The notes beneath the pieces are model-generated. The model saw only the letters and a program-made list of their open reading frames with translations, made no database searches and had not been told where the DNA came from. This document shows, in pieces, positions 34,368 through 46,944 of a stretch of 64,000 bases of DNA. The position numbers and the translations under genes were made by a program. This stretch comes from Bretschneidera sinensis. Taxonomy: Eukaryota; Streptophyta; Magnoliopsida; Brassicales; Akaniaceae. The DNA is taken from positions 56,834,501-56,898,500 of the forward strand of contig CM043702.1 of assembly GCA_023935145.1 (NCBI GenBank). Direction: 5' to 3'. Numbering within the stretch: the first letter of the stretch is position 1; the number at the start of each line of letters is the position of its first letter.

Positions 34368-36028
34368 GCTCAACCTTAAATATTAAAAAAAAAGAAACTA
34401 AATGTTAACAATATAAATTTAAAAAGGAACTAAGCTTACTTTAATAATGTGCATAAACATTTAGTTAAAGAAATCTATATAATTCTATAGTAGCATAATA
34501 GTCTCTAAGTTCTCATTTCATTCATTTTCTATTCAGCAAGTAAAACAAAGCACTTGTGTGACCCAAATGACAAGAAGTTCCCAACATGATAAGGAAAAAA
34601 AAAGATATAAAAATGTGTCCCAGTTCTATATATTTTAAATTTCCTCATCATTAAACTCAAATGTAGAATTGTAGATATCTAATATTAGTACGCGATCAAA
34701 TGTTATAGATTCTTGTAAACAAAATATAATCTTCATATAGCTTCTAACATTTGTACAATGTATCTCCATCTAAATTTAGCATTAACACCCAATGTTAGTC
34801 AAACAATGCAAATCAAAGAATTAGAACTATAGAATTCAAAAGAAATACTTCAAAGAAAGTATAAGGAAAGACTTGAATAAAGTGTTAAAGTATTTGATAC
34901 TATGACCATAATACATGAATTTGATCTACTATTCCTTTTCTATCTTAAATCCAATTTTTGTGCTTATAGTGCCAGTATACTCATGGAGTAATGTGCATGA
35001 TAGCTCTCAATCGAGTGTCTTTCAGGTGCAAATTATATGCTATTTAATTCACAAACTTTAATTGCTTAAATAAACAACTTGAACTTGATGGATAAAAATT
35101 GAAGAAATTAAAATCTTACCGGGTCAACTTTGCAATAAAAATTAACATGAAGCACCTTAGGTTTATTTTAAATTTTGAGATGAATTAATCACAATTCTAT
35201 GGATCACAAAACATAACTATAACCAATCAAAAATTGTTTTCTATATCATTGCTATATCATAAATATTAAGAGAGCAGGGTAGTGCTGTTAAAGAAAACAA
35301 GAATTAAGCAGTGAAGAGCCGATGAAGATGAAGAGAAGAACAGCATATGAAAACCCTAGTTAGTTAGAATTAACGTTGTTGTAATTAATATGATCCATTG
35401 TTTATTTATTACTATGGTAATGTTTGTGTAAATTTAAGCAAACTTAAATCAAATTGCTTAAATCCATTCTAAGGTAAAAATTGCTTTGATTAGATTTAAG
35501 CAAGCTGATTTAAGCTTGCTTAAATCTGACCCCAAACAACACTTATATTATTTTTGTTTTAACCCAATTAAGAAAAAAAAAATTAATTACATGACATGGC
35601 ATGACATCTACATGTTTTAGACAACTCCATTTAAAGAAATAAGATCAAAACAATTCAATTTAGAGAATTAAGACTTTTAAGAACCCCAAATTGAAGAAAA
35701 ACTCCTTTTCTTCCTTCAACTTTTTGCGTGCCTTCAAATGTGAGAAGTCATACCTTTTTCGCCAAGACTCAAATGGCGATGGTCTTGATATTGCTAGAGA
35801 GGTATGGAAGTCTACTTTCGTATGGATTTTGTCTGGTGTGGAAACCTTAAGTATAGCTTGAGGTATGGAGAAAATACTAAGTTTACAAAATCAAAATGGA
35901 GACATCTTCAAAGTGGAGGATCAAGGCTTGGTCGGCTTGGTTGACTTAACCGGCAAGGTTGGATGACACTAGGCTGACCAACTCCTTGGTTGGTCCTTTT
36001 TTGGTTCTTTTTATTTTGGACTTGCCAC
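34368..36028. other. Noncoding flank between MULE and CACTA element
   Basis: AT-rich, with no gene seen. It holds a small foldback element (35425-35535) and, at about 35915-36000, a run of GGTTGAC/GACCAACT motifs like those in the chromovirus LTR. Confidence 0.45.
35425..35535. mobile_element. Small foldback (MITE-like) element
   Basis: The left arm AAATTTAAGCAAACTTAAAT...TTGCTTAAATC (35430-35465) and the inverted right arm GATTTAAGCAAGCTGATTTA...TTGCTTAAATC (35491-35527) form an imperfect hairpin of about 36 bp per arm around a spacer of about 25 bp. The outer sequences TGTTTG and CAAACAACA are also complementary. Family and target duplication not established. Confidence 0.5.
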
Positions 36029-36031
36029 ATA

Positions 36032-36058
36032 CAGTAGAAGAAAATTTATTTTCAGCGA
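36032..36058 (+). repeat. CACTA left terminal inverted repeat (degenerate)
   Basis: Starts CAGTAGAAGAAAATTT and ends TTTTCAGCGA. The third base of the canonical CACTA has changed. The ATA target duplication is immediately outside. Confidence 0.8.
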
Positions 36059-36480
36059 TGAATGTTTTAGTCACTGAAAATCATCAAATTCGTTGTTGTT
36101 ACCCTTGGCGTTGATATATTATTTTCGACAAAAAAAATTTTCATCGTTGTAAACAAACATTTTGTGATGGATTTTGCGACGAAATTTCCACCACTGATGT
36201 TTTAGTCACCATTTCCAAAAAATAGAAAAAAAACAATATTTTTTTAGAACTTTCAGCGACAAAAATTTTGTCGCAGATATACAAAATATCTGTCACCGAT
36301 GCTATCAATAGTGGAACAAAATCAGTCGTAGATAATCAAAATGTTTTGTCTCTGAAGCTATCTGTGAGAGAACAATATCCATCACAAATAGCAAATAAAA
36401 ATATTTTGTTGGTGTTATTAACGACAGATTTATTGAGTATTATTGACAGTTTGTACGTTGCAAATACTAATTGTTTTAAA
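36050..36480. repeat. Left subterminal motif cluster (GCGACAAAATT type)
   Basis: Repeated variants such as CAGCGATGAATG, GTCACTGAAAA, TGCGACGAAATTT, CAGCGACAAAAATTTTGTCGC and ACGACAGATTT occur in both orientations. The matching cluster at the right end is 59738-59875 (TGCGACACAATTGT, GTGACAGAC, AGCGACAAAATTGT, CAGTCGCAGAAAAT). In En/Spm such subterminal repeats bind TNPA; the role here is inferred. Confidence 0.65.
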
Positions 36481-36829
36481 AAATATATATATATATAATT
36501 ATTTAAAATCACATGTAAATACATAAATTAATCTATTCTAAGTCCCGTTCAAACCACATGTTTTGCAATCAATAAACCAAATCATGCAGATCCGTTAAAT
36601 TATATAAATAATTAAAAATATGCAAAATACATTTCTTATAATTATATTCTCATCTAAGAAATAAGACAATCAAGGATCATCAAGTTTCGGGAACTCTTCA
36701 TTCTCAACCCCGTCTTGATTATTTGCTACCTCAATAGGATTATGTAAAATAAATTAAAGAAAAGCCATAAGATAGATATTCATTAATTACAGAAAAATGA
36801 ACAACTATCATTTAAAACTTTTAGGGCCA

Positions 36830-39510
36830 AAACCCCACAAAATCCAAACCGGAAGTCCAAATTATATTAGACTTGTTCCCACAACTCACATTAGATGCTA
36901 CGGACATGCATGTACCCCTAGCTCGTCCATGGGACGATTATTTTTAAATTTCACCCACTAAATCTACTAAGTATTGTCGTTTGTAACCTAAAACGCTTAT
37001 TTTTTCTCACAAAATTCAAATAGAAGGTTCAAATTGGATTAAGTTTGTTCCCATAACACATTATATTTTATAAAACACCAAGCACCCTCGACTTGTCCAC
37101 GGGACAATTATTTTATATTTTTGCCCCTAAAACCACTAAGTGTTACCGTTTGTAACCTAAAAAGCTTATTATTTCTCACAAAATCAAAATGGGTTGTTAC
37201 AATTGGATTAGGTTTGTTTCCAAAACTCACATTTGATACCTACGGACAGGTTGGTACCCTTGGCTCGTCCACATAACAAGTATTTTACATTTTCTCCCCT
37301 AAAACCACTAAGTGTTAACCTTTGGAACCTAAAAAGCCTACTTTTTCTCACAAAATCCAAACCAGTTGTTCAAAATAGATTTGGTTTCTTCCTACAACTC
37401 ACATTCTATGTTATCGACATGAATGTATCCTTTTCTCGTCCACGGGACAAGCATTTTATATTTTCACCCCTAACAACTAAGTTTAACATTTGAAACCTAA
37501 AACACCAATCTTTTTTTCACAAAATCAAAACCTATTTTTCAAATTTGATTAGATTTGTTCCCACAATTCACATTATTTACTATAAAAATTCGGATATCTC
37601 GGGTTCGTCCACAGGACGAGTATTTTACATTTTCACCCCTAAAACCACTAAGTGTTAACGTTTGGAACCTAAAACACTTACTTTTTCTCACAAAATCAAA
37701 ACTGGTTGTTAAAATTGGATTTGGTTTGTTCCAAAAACTTACATTCGACGCTTATAGACATGTAGATAACCTCGGCTCGTCCATGGGACGATTATTTTAT
37801 ATTTTCTCCCCTAAAACCACTAAGTGTTAACTTTTGAAACCTAAAGTACCTATTTTTTCTCATAAAATCCAAACCAGTTGTTCAAATTAGATTACATTTG
37901 TTCTTAAAACTTATATTCTATGTTACAGACATGTGGTTATCCCCGACTCGTCCATAAGACGGGCATTTTTGCATCTAAAACCACTAAGTGTTAACGTTTG
38001 GAAGCTAAAATGCCAACTTTTTTTTTTCTTCACAAAGTCCAAACTAGTTGTTCAAATTAGATTAGATTTGTTCTCATAACTCACATTCTATTCTAAGAAA
38101 ATACAGGTACCTCTAGCTTATTCATGGGACAAGTATTTTAATTTTTCGTCCCTAAAACTGCTAAGTGTTAACGTTTGGAACCTAAAACACCTACCTTTAC
38201 TCACAAAATCCAAACCAATTGTTCAAATTAGATTAGGTTTGTTCTCATAACTCACATTCTATGTCATAGACATGCGTGTATCCCCAGATCATCCATATGA
38301 AGAGTATTTTACATTTTCTTTCCTAAAATACTAAATGTTAGTGTTTGGAACAAAAAAAATGGCTATTTTTTCTCACAAAATCCAAACAAGTTATGCAAAT
38401 TAGATTAAGTTCATTTCCTCAACTCAAATTCTATTCTACAAATATACGGGTATCTCTAGATCATCCATAGGACGAGTATTTTATAGTTTTGTCCCTTAAA
38501 CAACGAAGTGTTAAAGTTTGGAATCTAAAACGCCTACTTTTTTTTTTACAAAATCAAAACTAGTCATTCAAACTAGATTAGGTTTGTTCTCAAAACTCAC
38601 ATTCTTTTCTACAGACATACGGGTATCCTCAGTTCATCCAAAGGACGAGTATTTTATATTTTCCTCTCTAAAGCCACTGAGTCTTAACGTTTAGAATCTA
38701 AAACACCTACTTTTTCTCACAAAATCCAAACTTATTGTTCAAATTAAATTAGGTTTGTTCACATAACTCACATTATGTGCTAAGGACATGGGGGTACCCA
38801 TGGTTCCTCCATAGGACAAGTATTTTTTTTCTCTTATAACACCACTAAGTGTTAACGTTTGGAACCTAAAATGTCTATTTTTTTCGCACAAAATCCAAAC
38901 CAGTTGTTCAAATTAGATTAGGTTTATTCCTACAACTCACATTCTATCATTGGCTAGTCCATGAGATGAGTATTTTACATTTTCACTCCTAAAACCATTA
39001 AGTGTTAACGTTTGGAACAAAAAAACTCCTATTTTTTCTCACAAAATCCAAATAAGTTGTTTAAATTAGATTAAGTTTGTTCTCACAACTCAATTCTATG
39101 CTATGGACATGCGGGTATCATCGACTCATCTACGAGATTAGTATTTTATATTTTTGCCTCTAAAACCACTAAGTGTGTTTGGAACCTAAAACACCTACTT
39201 TTTCTTGCAAAATCCAAATTAATTGTTCAAATTAAATTAGGTTTGTTCACACAACTCACATTATATGCAATCGACATGTGGGTGCCTTTGGCTCATCCAC
39301 ATGACGAGTAATTTTTATTTTTGCCTTTAAAACTAATAAGTGTTAACATTTAGAATCTAAAATGGCTACTTTGTTTTTCTCACAAAACTCAAATTGGTTG
39401 TTCGAATTAGATTAATTTTGTTTCCATAATTCATATTTTATGCTACGGACATGCAAGTATCCCCGGATTATCCACAATACATTTATTTTATATTTTCTCC
39501 CTTAAAACCA
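36830..39510. repeat. Satellite-like tandem array inside the CACTA element, about 16 units of about 170 bp
   Basis: The unit order is: CTCACAAAATCCAAACC, GTTGTTCAAATTAGATTAGG, TTTGTTC.CA.AACTCACATT, GACATGCGGGTA-like, CTCGTCCATGGGACGAGTAT, TTTCACCCCTAAAACCAC, TAAGTGTTAACGTTTGGAAC. Units start near 36834, 37009, 37176, 37348, 37517, 37688, 37859, 38031, 38201, 38373, 38547, 38718, 38885, 39040, 39206 and 39383. The palindromic core CTCGTCC-NNN-GGACGAG is best kept in the left units. The short open frames in the array are incidental. Confidence 0.92.
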
Positions 39511-42500
39511 CTAACTCTTCATTCCAAAAACAAGCAAAGGAAAACAAGTGTAGACACCTAATTTCATTCCAAATTTTTTGAACAGACCATGCACGGGTTT
39601 CTATTATGAATCTTTGATCCTAATATGCTTGGACTTGGTAAATTTAGATGTATGAATTTAATTGAGGAGTATAACCAATTACAAGCCTATTTTACTCAAT
39701 CCATTAAATCCACTTCGGGTTTAAATCAACTGGGACTTATTTGACTCAATTAAATTCAAGACCAAATTATTCATTTAAATTTTGGGCCAATCTGAAACCC
39801 ACTTAAGCCCATTGATCTTTCCTAAACTCAAACACTTTTGGCCCAAATTTCAAATCCAAGAAGACTTCAAATTTTTAAGGATGAATTCCCAATTTCACCA
39901 TCCACTTGGAATCCCATTGGTTGGTACATTTTTCTCAAAGTAAAAGCTATTTTTTTTTATAACAGAAAAAGTGTCTCTCTCCCCTCTCTATATGGCTAAC
40001 CATAAGGAGGAATTTTCCCTCGACTTTTTTTTTTTTGCTTTTTGAACTCATATTTCCCTCTTAGGTTACCTCATATTCCTTTGTACCAAATGCCACCTTT
40101 TTTTGGGCACAAAATAAGACATTTTTCACCTAAAAAGCATCAATTATTCATTTTAAAAAACAAAATTTTCTCCCTCTTTGGATAACCATGTGTACCTAAA
40201 AAAGGGATTTTTTTCTTTTTCTTCTTTTGTTTAGTTAATTGTAGATTATCTTATTGAGCTTCAACCCTTTCTTACATGCCAAATATCACATTTTTTTACC
40301 TAAAAATCACATTTTATGCACAAAAAATAGCACCTAAAAAATAACAGTTTTTTCATGTGAGTGTGAAATTTGGAAGCCTTCTTTCTCCTTTCTTTTGCTT
40401 TGTTAATTACACATTTTTTCCCATAATATTTCCCACTTTATTATATGTCAAAACCAAAGAAAATATGAGTCTTTTCTTCCCATTGGCCTGTCACACCGAC
40501 GATAGTTTCTCATAACCTTTTTGCTTTATTGGAAACACCCTAAATTGTACTTTCTTATTCACCTTTTTACAAACCTTCTTCTTCACTTTCTTTCATCTCA
40601 AAGAAACCTCTCCCTATTCCCCATGGAAAGCCATCTAAAGGCTTTTCCTTTTCACTTTTCACTTAGTTTACCACACTTCACATTCTCTAGCCTCACTTTT
40701 AAACCCGAAAGTGAGACACCTTTTCACCTCAGAAGTTGAAACTCCTTTTCCCCTCCCTATATGGCCGACCATACATGTCCTTCTCCCCCAATTCATTGAT
40801 TTTTAATCCCTTGGACATCCCATCTCTTCTTATAATACCCTTTTTGTTGAACACAAACACACCAAGAGAAGCTAAAGCAATGTGTTGCAAGAGTATAGAG
40901 AAAAAAGAGAGACAAAAAGAATTTAGTAAGAGAGAAAAAGAGAAAAGAATAGGAAGATTAAGGATAGAAACACAACAAAAGAGAAGAGAATATTCAATAA
41001 AGAGAGAAAAGAGGAAAGAGTGAAACCAAAAAAGAAAAACTAGTGAGAGTTCTTCGTCGTTTTCGGCCACCCTTTTGTTTTTGTTTTCTAATCGTCAACC
41101 AAACCATTATTCCAATTTCACTAAGTCTACAAAGCACTTGGATTTCCGAGGATAATGTGGGAATTTTCTTTAGCTAAAAATGTTAGTCAAATCTCTTTTG
41201 TTTGTAAAATACATTGTCAACATGATTTATGTGTTTAAACTACTTTGAAAATGGACTAGATTAATCTAGTTCACTTAATTTTTTTTTTATCTTAAAATAC
41301 TTATTAGTTTCTTAGCATTTTATTTTTCACTGGTTACATTTCTTTCTTTAATTAGCTACTAGTCATAATGTAGTCTCTCTATGATAAATGTAATTTTGAG
41401 TTAATGGCAGTTTTAAAATTATTTACTTTAATTTAGTACCTTAAGAATTTTTATGTCTTCTAAGTTAGATGATTTATTTAAGTTTTCATTAACTACATGT
41501 ACACTTTAATTCTTTAAGAAGAATCTTTGGCCCTCTTAGTCCTTGTTAATTTTGGGCCCCATTTGGCCCATTAAAAATGCTACTAGTTACTAGTTATTAA
41601 TTATTTTTTAATCTTCTCTTTAAAGTAGCTTAGTTTAATTCATTTAGTTTAATCTTTAAGTTTATTTTTCTTAAGTCTAATAAAATTAGTTTCAATCTAA
41701 ATCTACACACACTCACACACTTTCGCACGCACTTCGCACACACTAACACACTTTTGCATAGACATCACACACACTTCACATTTTTGTGCGCACATCCCAC
41801 ACACTTACATACTTTTGCGTACAAATTGTATGCACGCATGTATGTACTGCCACACACACACATACACTTTTGCGTGCATCTTGCACACACATATGCACGT
41901 TGTCCCACACACTCACATACTGTTGCACTCACTTACATACACATGCACATTTTTGCGTGCATCTCGGACGCATGTGCATGCACTTAGAAATAATCTGCAC
42001 GCATGACACACATATTTAATCTTCAAATTTTAATCCATCTAGTTTAAAATAATTTAGTCCTAACTTACATAATTAATCCACTTAGTTTAAATGCGTACTT
42101 TAATTTACTTCTCTTTTTTAATCCATACTTTGCAAGTAGTTTTAATTACCGCACTATTTCAAAGTTGATATTCGATGTCTTTTTGTTTGAATATAAATTG
42201 AAAAATGTGTGCTTGGCTTTATTAGTAGTGTATAACAATACTACTTGAATTAAAATTTCAATTTATTTCCTTGAAACACAAAGGGCTAGACTTTGATCTA
42301 GGTAAGAGAAGGAGCTTTAAATCCTCACTCTTTTGCACCCAAATCTCCCAAGCCTTTGAATTTCTCACTTAGACCAATGACAAGGTAATTGACCCTTTTA
42401 AGGTCAAATGGTGGCTCCTTACCCATCATCCTTACTTCGTACTTGGATGACAAACAACTCATTGTCTAATACATTAAAAGTGCATGCATCACGGGAGCCT

Positions 42501-42690
42501 CCTTACTACTTGTAAATGGTTTATATTACACTTAGTAGGTTTCACTCATTTTTATATGCATACTCATCGTAATCTTCACCCTCACCATATCTGCTTTCTT
42601 TAAGGGGAGTGGCCTTGGGTAATAATTCGGATGCATGGCTTTTAAGTAGAAAAGAACGATACATTCAACATGAAAATAAAGTTTTAAGTC
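39511..42690. other. Noncoding interior of the CACTA element
   Basis: No gene seen. A possible LTR-like start TGTAGACACCTAATTTC at 39549 has no identified partner end. Pyrimidine- and purine-rich runs fill 39950-41030 (for example AGAGAGAAAAGAGGAAAGAG), and two copies of a TATGGC-GACCATA-like phrase lie near 39990 and 40760. Confidence 0.45.
41702..42012. repeat. CA-rich minisatellite-like region
   Basis: Interspersed (CA)n with repeats of CACTTTTGCGTGCATCT-like phrases about every 40-60 bp. Three overlapping plus-strand open frames of 60-77 codons here are His/Thr-rich low-complexity artefacts. Confidence 0.8.
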
Positions 42691-42699
42691 TAACTTTTT

Positions 42700-44068
42700 G
42701 ATATATCACTTAAAAATGTTTACTTACAAGCGATGGTGTAGGCGGAGATGGAGGTGCAGGCATATTATGAGGTGGAATGCCATAAATCTGGCAGATTTGA
42801 GCCAATTCACGCTCTATATCTTGGTTCATCTTATACTTTACCCGCTGGTCAAAGCGCTACTCTACCTACATTTGGATATGTTGCTCCATAAACTCTACCA
42901 TGCTGGCTTGGTCTTAGAAAAAGGGTCTTGAAATCTCGAGGAGGTGGGAGTAGAGGAAGAACAATATCCGAGTGACTTGCTCAGAAGACTATGGGGTCCA
43001 TTATATCACTCAAGCGATAGATTCACCACTTCTTAGACCCACTTGATGCTGCTAACCATTGCTCGGTGTCCAACTTATGCTGTTAGACATCATTACTATA
43101 TTTTGCATTCATAGCCCCTCCATATGACTCATGCAATCTAAATTAATACTTTAGTGTGACATTGAATACAACCAAATGAAAGGGCTTTACTAATTAAGCT
43201 AATTGTTATATCACTAACCAACCTTAGTTACATGATTTGTGCAATATGAAGATTTATATACAATCCATATAGTTATAGATAAATGGCTGCTTATACTTAC
43301 GTTCACTGACTTTGACTTATGATCAGGATACTCATTCATCTCCCTACGTATGTGGATCTCGTTAAAAAAGGTTTCCTATCCAACATGCTTTCCTATACAT
43401 GGTGATAAAATTTACATTAAATATGAATTTAACATTAATCGTATAAAAAAATTCCTAATAATTTTTGTCATGCACATGGTAACGAAATTAGCATTACGTA
43501 TGAATTTAACACTATAATAATTGTAATTATGTATATCATGCACATGGTAATGAAATTTGCATTAAATATGAATTTAACATTATAATCATGTACTTATAAA
43601 AAATCTAATCATGTATATCATGCACATGGTAATGAAATTTATCGTTAAATATGAATTGAACATTATAATCATGTTTACCATCCAATCCAGATGGTTTTAC
43701 ATACAAATGGACTTCTTAACATGGTGGATAAGGTCACCCTTGTTTACTTGTTCTCAAATGCAGCCTGTTAACACTTGCTTTATTCTTATTTTACCCATAA
43801 CTCACAAAGAGCATCCCAATTAGGTTGTCTCATCCAATGCTTCGTCCACTCTTTCTAATTTAATTTATTTGACCCTCGTTCTTTTTTTAACTTTAACATT
43901 GGCTTTGTTAAACACATTTGAAAGTTGTCTCACAGCAATCACGTCAAACATGAATTTGGCACGCTCGGTCTTCGTTGGTGTTCTGAACCTATAACGGGCT
44001 TGAAATGCAAACAAAAAAGGATTAGTTGCAACTTCTTTATATGGAGTACATATAGTAACATAAAACAA
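42700..44068 (-). pseudogene. CACTA Transposase_24 (Ptta/En/Spm) protein, decayed
   Basis: This second gene of plant CACTA elements is thought to act like TNPA in binding transposon ends. The minus strand gives ARYRFRTPTKTERAKFMFDV, AVRQLSNVFNKANVKVKK, then NWDALCELW, HLR-TSKQGDLIHHVKKSIC-like and EIHIRREMNEYPDHKSKS. These follow the family order W..LC..W, R....H..GSK.F, E.H. The tail near 42720-42950 has a Gln/Glu-rich stretch and PPHNMPAPPSPPTPS. Stops and frameshifts are frequent, and introns may also be present. It lies downstream of TNP2 on the same strand, as in other En/Spm-like elements. Confidence 0.68.
43390..43680. repeat. Four-copy repeat of about 75-80 bp within the Transposase_24 region
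   Basis: The phrase CATGGTAATGAAATTTGCAT plus TAAATATGAATTTAACATTA recurs near 43397, 43476, 43543 and 43624. It probably expanded within an intron or decayed coding sequence. Confidence 0.8.
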
Positions 44069-45599
44069 AAATTAAATTATACCATGCAACTTGTTTAGAT
44101 GGAGAACATATAGTAAACAACAACATAAAATAAATTATACTAGAAATTTACTAAAGTAAATATCCTTCACTGCTGGATCATACAATCTATATGCATTATA
44201 AGGGTCATCACTATGCGTTTAGACTATCTTGGTGCTGGCCTTCACGATATCCTTAGCCCAAGGAAGGCATTACAAGAATCTAAAGCTTAAAGCCAACATG
44301 TAGAAATTGCATTCTATGCTACTAATATATATTGGTTTGCACTAAAAGTGTATCATCTCTTACTTCTTATTTGCAACAAAGGTTGGTTAGTTAGATTAGC
44401 AAAAGAAATGTATAGTCTATTAAGCCCTCTCCTTGTATAGTGAACCACCCCATTTTCCTCTTCATCATCCTCCTCAATATCCTCCTAATGTACGAGTTCT
44501 GCAATTTAATATTCGTGGAAAATCATTTTATAAACAAAATGGGATATTATAAGTAAATTTCTAAGTATTCTAATTGAAGAAGAACTACTGTTATTCACTA
44601 GTTTCTTAACATTTATTCATGAACAAAATTAATTTAGTTTAGTAAAAGAAATGTGTGGGTGTGAGTCAATCAATGTGTGCATGTATGCAAATATAAGGGA
44701 AAATAAATTATAACATCCACAAATGACTGAAAATACAGAATGACATTTCACTCTCAAATCCTAACTCGCACTCTGGCCTAAGGACAAACCCTAACATAAA
44801 ACAGTTAGTGTTTAGCCCAAACTCACTTCCTTTAGGGGATTTTTTTCTTTCTTTTCTCTTCCTTGCTTTGCCTTTTGCATTCCTGATTCTTTTTCCTTTC
44901 TTTTCTTGAAAATAATAAAATAAAAAGAAAAAAATAAAATTACTTTTTTTTAAAATTTCCGAATTTCTTAGAAACAACCTAAAGAAAAGTTTATGATACA
45001 AATGAAAAAATAAAAAAGGATACCAGTGAAGAAGAAAAAGAGAATATGTACAATAGAAAAGTAAACATATAGTTACCTAATGTAGAGGCACAGGAAGTCA
45101 AGGCACGATCTTATCTACCGATGTTTCGTCCCTCTTCTGCCCTATAATCCACCCCTCGACATGCTGTTTTGCATAAAAGCAACAAGTATAAATAAATTAT
45201 ATACACGATGTTTAAAACTTATACAAGATACAAAAGGCCTTTTAGGTGAATGAATATAACTCATAAAAGCAACAAGCAATAATCATGCTATTTTGCACAA
45301 AAAATACATACATTTTATACAAATTCTACTATCAAAGAACTCATATAATCCTCAAGGTCAATGAAAATAACTCATAACATTCATTAATCAATATCCATGT
45401 TAGTACTAGAGTTACACAATGTTTAAAACTCACACAAGATACAAGATGCCATTTAGGTGAACGAATATAACTCATAAAAGCAATAAGCAACAATTATGCA
45501 ATTTTGCACAAAAATATATACAATTTATACAAATTCTACTATCAAAGAACTCATATAATCATCAAGGTCAATGAATATAACTCATAACAATCACTAATC
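44069..45599. other. Spacer between the two CACTA genes
   Basis: No clear coding sequence. The minus-strand open frame near 44708-45001 is Lys/Phe-rich and unrecognised. It may contain introns or UTRs of the transposase genes. Confidence 0.45.
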
Positions 45600-45631
45600 A
45601 ATATCTATGTTATTGCTAGAGTTGGTATCTT
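45210..45631. repeat. 211-bp tandem duplication downstream of TNP2
   Basis: Two adjacent copies beginning GTTTAAAACT lie at 45210-45420 and 45421-45631. They share ACAAATTCTACTATCAAAGA and ACTCATATAATC, with about 10% differences. Confidence 0.85.
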
Positions 45632-46944
45632 CTACTTCTTCTTCTACTTTTATAGAAGCACGAATATAGGATGAATCTACTTCTTCCATTATTCTAGTGA
45701 GATCGCAAAGAATACTCGATATATTAAGTTCGTTGTCTGAAACAACTATGATTAGAAATTGGTGTTTCATCATCGTGAGAGCAGTCTGAAATGATAGGAA
45801 CTATATCGTGATTTGCATCTTTATATGAAGGAATACAGAAATTTCCCCTCACCTTAATTTTGCAAACTATCCACCAATTTATTATTTCTTTCTTTTCTGA
45901 CAGGCATGGAGTGTAGTATACTTGTATTGTTTGCTCTACCAACACAAATGACTCATCTGAATGAAGTCTTGATTTATGCTTAATATCTATAAGATCGTGT
46001 TTGGGGTCTACGGTAAGTCCTTTTTCAGAATTGTACCTGTGAGGAACCGAAACATCTCGAGGTGGGACATTTCATCCTCTAATCAATCAATTAATTGTAT
46101 ATCTCGAAGAGTAATTAGAGTAAACTATAAATCATAAACATGCGGAAGCATTGCATCAAAATCTTTTACAATAATACATCACTTTAAACCTTCGTAACTG
46201 ATCAATTCAATAATACAATACTATTGCACACATGCTAAAATAATTTGCTCTCTCTCGCTCTAATTACAAATAAGATAATACACTCAGCTATTTACTATTA
46301 TATAAGTCCACTTAGATAATTTACTACACTAACTTCCTTAAAAGATCAATCTCTTCATAATCTAAAAAGATAAGTCATTCAAAGAATGAGTCAGCCAAAT
46401 AACTAGGCTAAGTAGAGATCTACGTGGATATGTGTAAGTGTACAATTAGAAATGCATGTATTAATAAGATATGGATGTAGTGATGTTCATGTATACATCA
46501 TATCAAGAACATATAGTACACTAATAGGTTGAGTAGATGCGAGTAATCCACCGTTTCATTCCAGTGGTTACAACCAATTACTCTAAGAAATCATATGCAG
46601 TGCATTACTATTTAAACTTGAAAGGATACTCTCCCTACCAATCATTTCCATCTCACCTCACTTTGGTCCAAACGGACTCTTTAAGGCCTAAACTGATCAA
46701 ACAAAGATCTCAATTGATGTAGTAGGGACCTAATGAGCAATCCAATAGCGTTCAATTAATAATTGTAAGGATGAAGTCAAGTATCACACCCAAACAATGT
46801 TTAATCTTTCACTAACATTCAATAGTGTAACACTATGCACATTGCACACCCAATAGGAAGGTTAACTTGTTAGGATGTGTCCCACCATATATCCTTTAAA
46901 TAATACTTCTTCATTTAATTTTGACAAATCTCCTTCACTCATAC

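Noticed and set aside
36830..39510. Regular repeats with palindromes resembling a CRISPR array
   Set aside because: Whole units of about 170 bp are repeated without unique spacers, in plant nuclear DNA; it is a tandem satellite.
40729..41070. Minus-strand open frame of 113 codons, Leu/Phe/Ser-rich, membrane-like
   Set aside because: It is the translation of a purine-rich (AGA)n-like stretch read from the other strand; no conserved features.
41754..42019. Three overlapping plus-strand open frames of 60-77 codons, rich in His and Thr
   Set aside because: They are translations of the CA-rich repeat in all three frames; no protein features.
39549..42640. Possible further solo LTR starting TGTAGACACCTAATTTC
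   Set aside because: I could not find a convincing CA end or a matching 5-bp duplication of ACAAG, so it is only noted as LTR-like.
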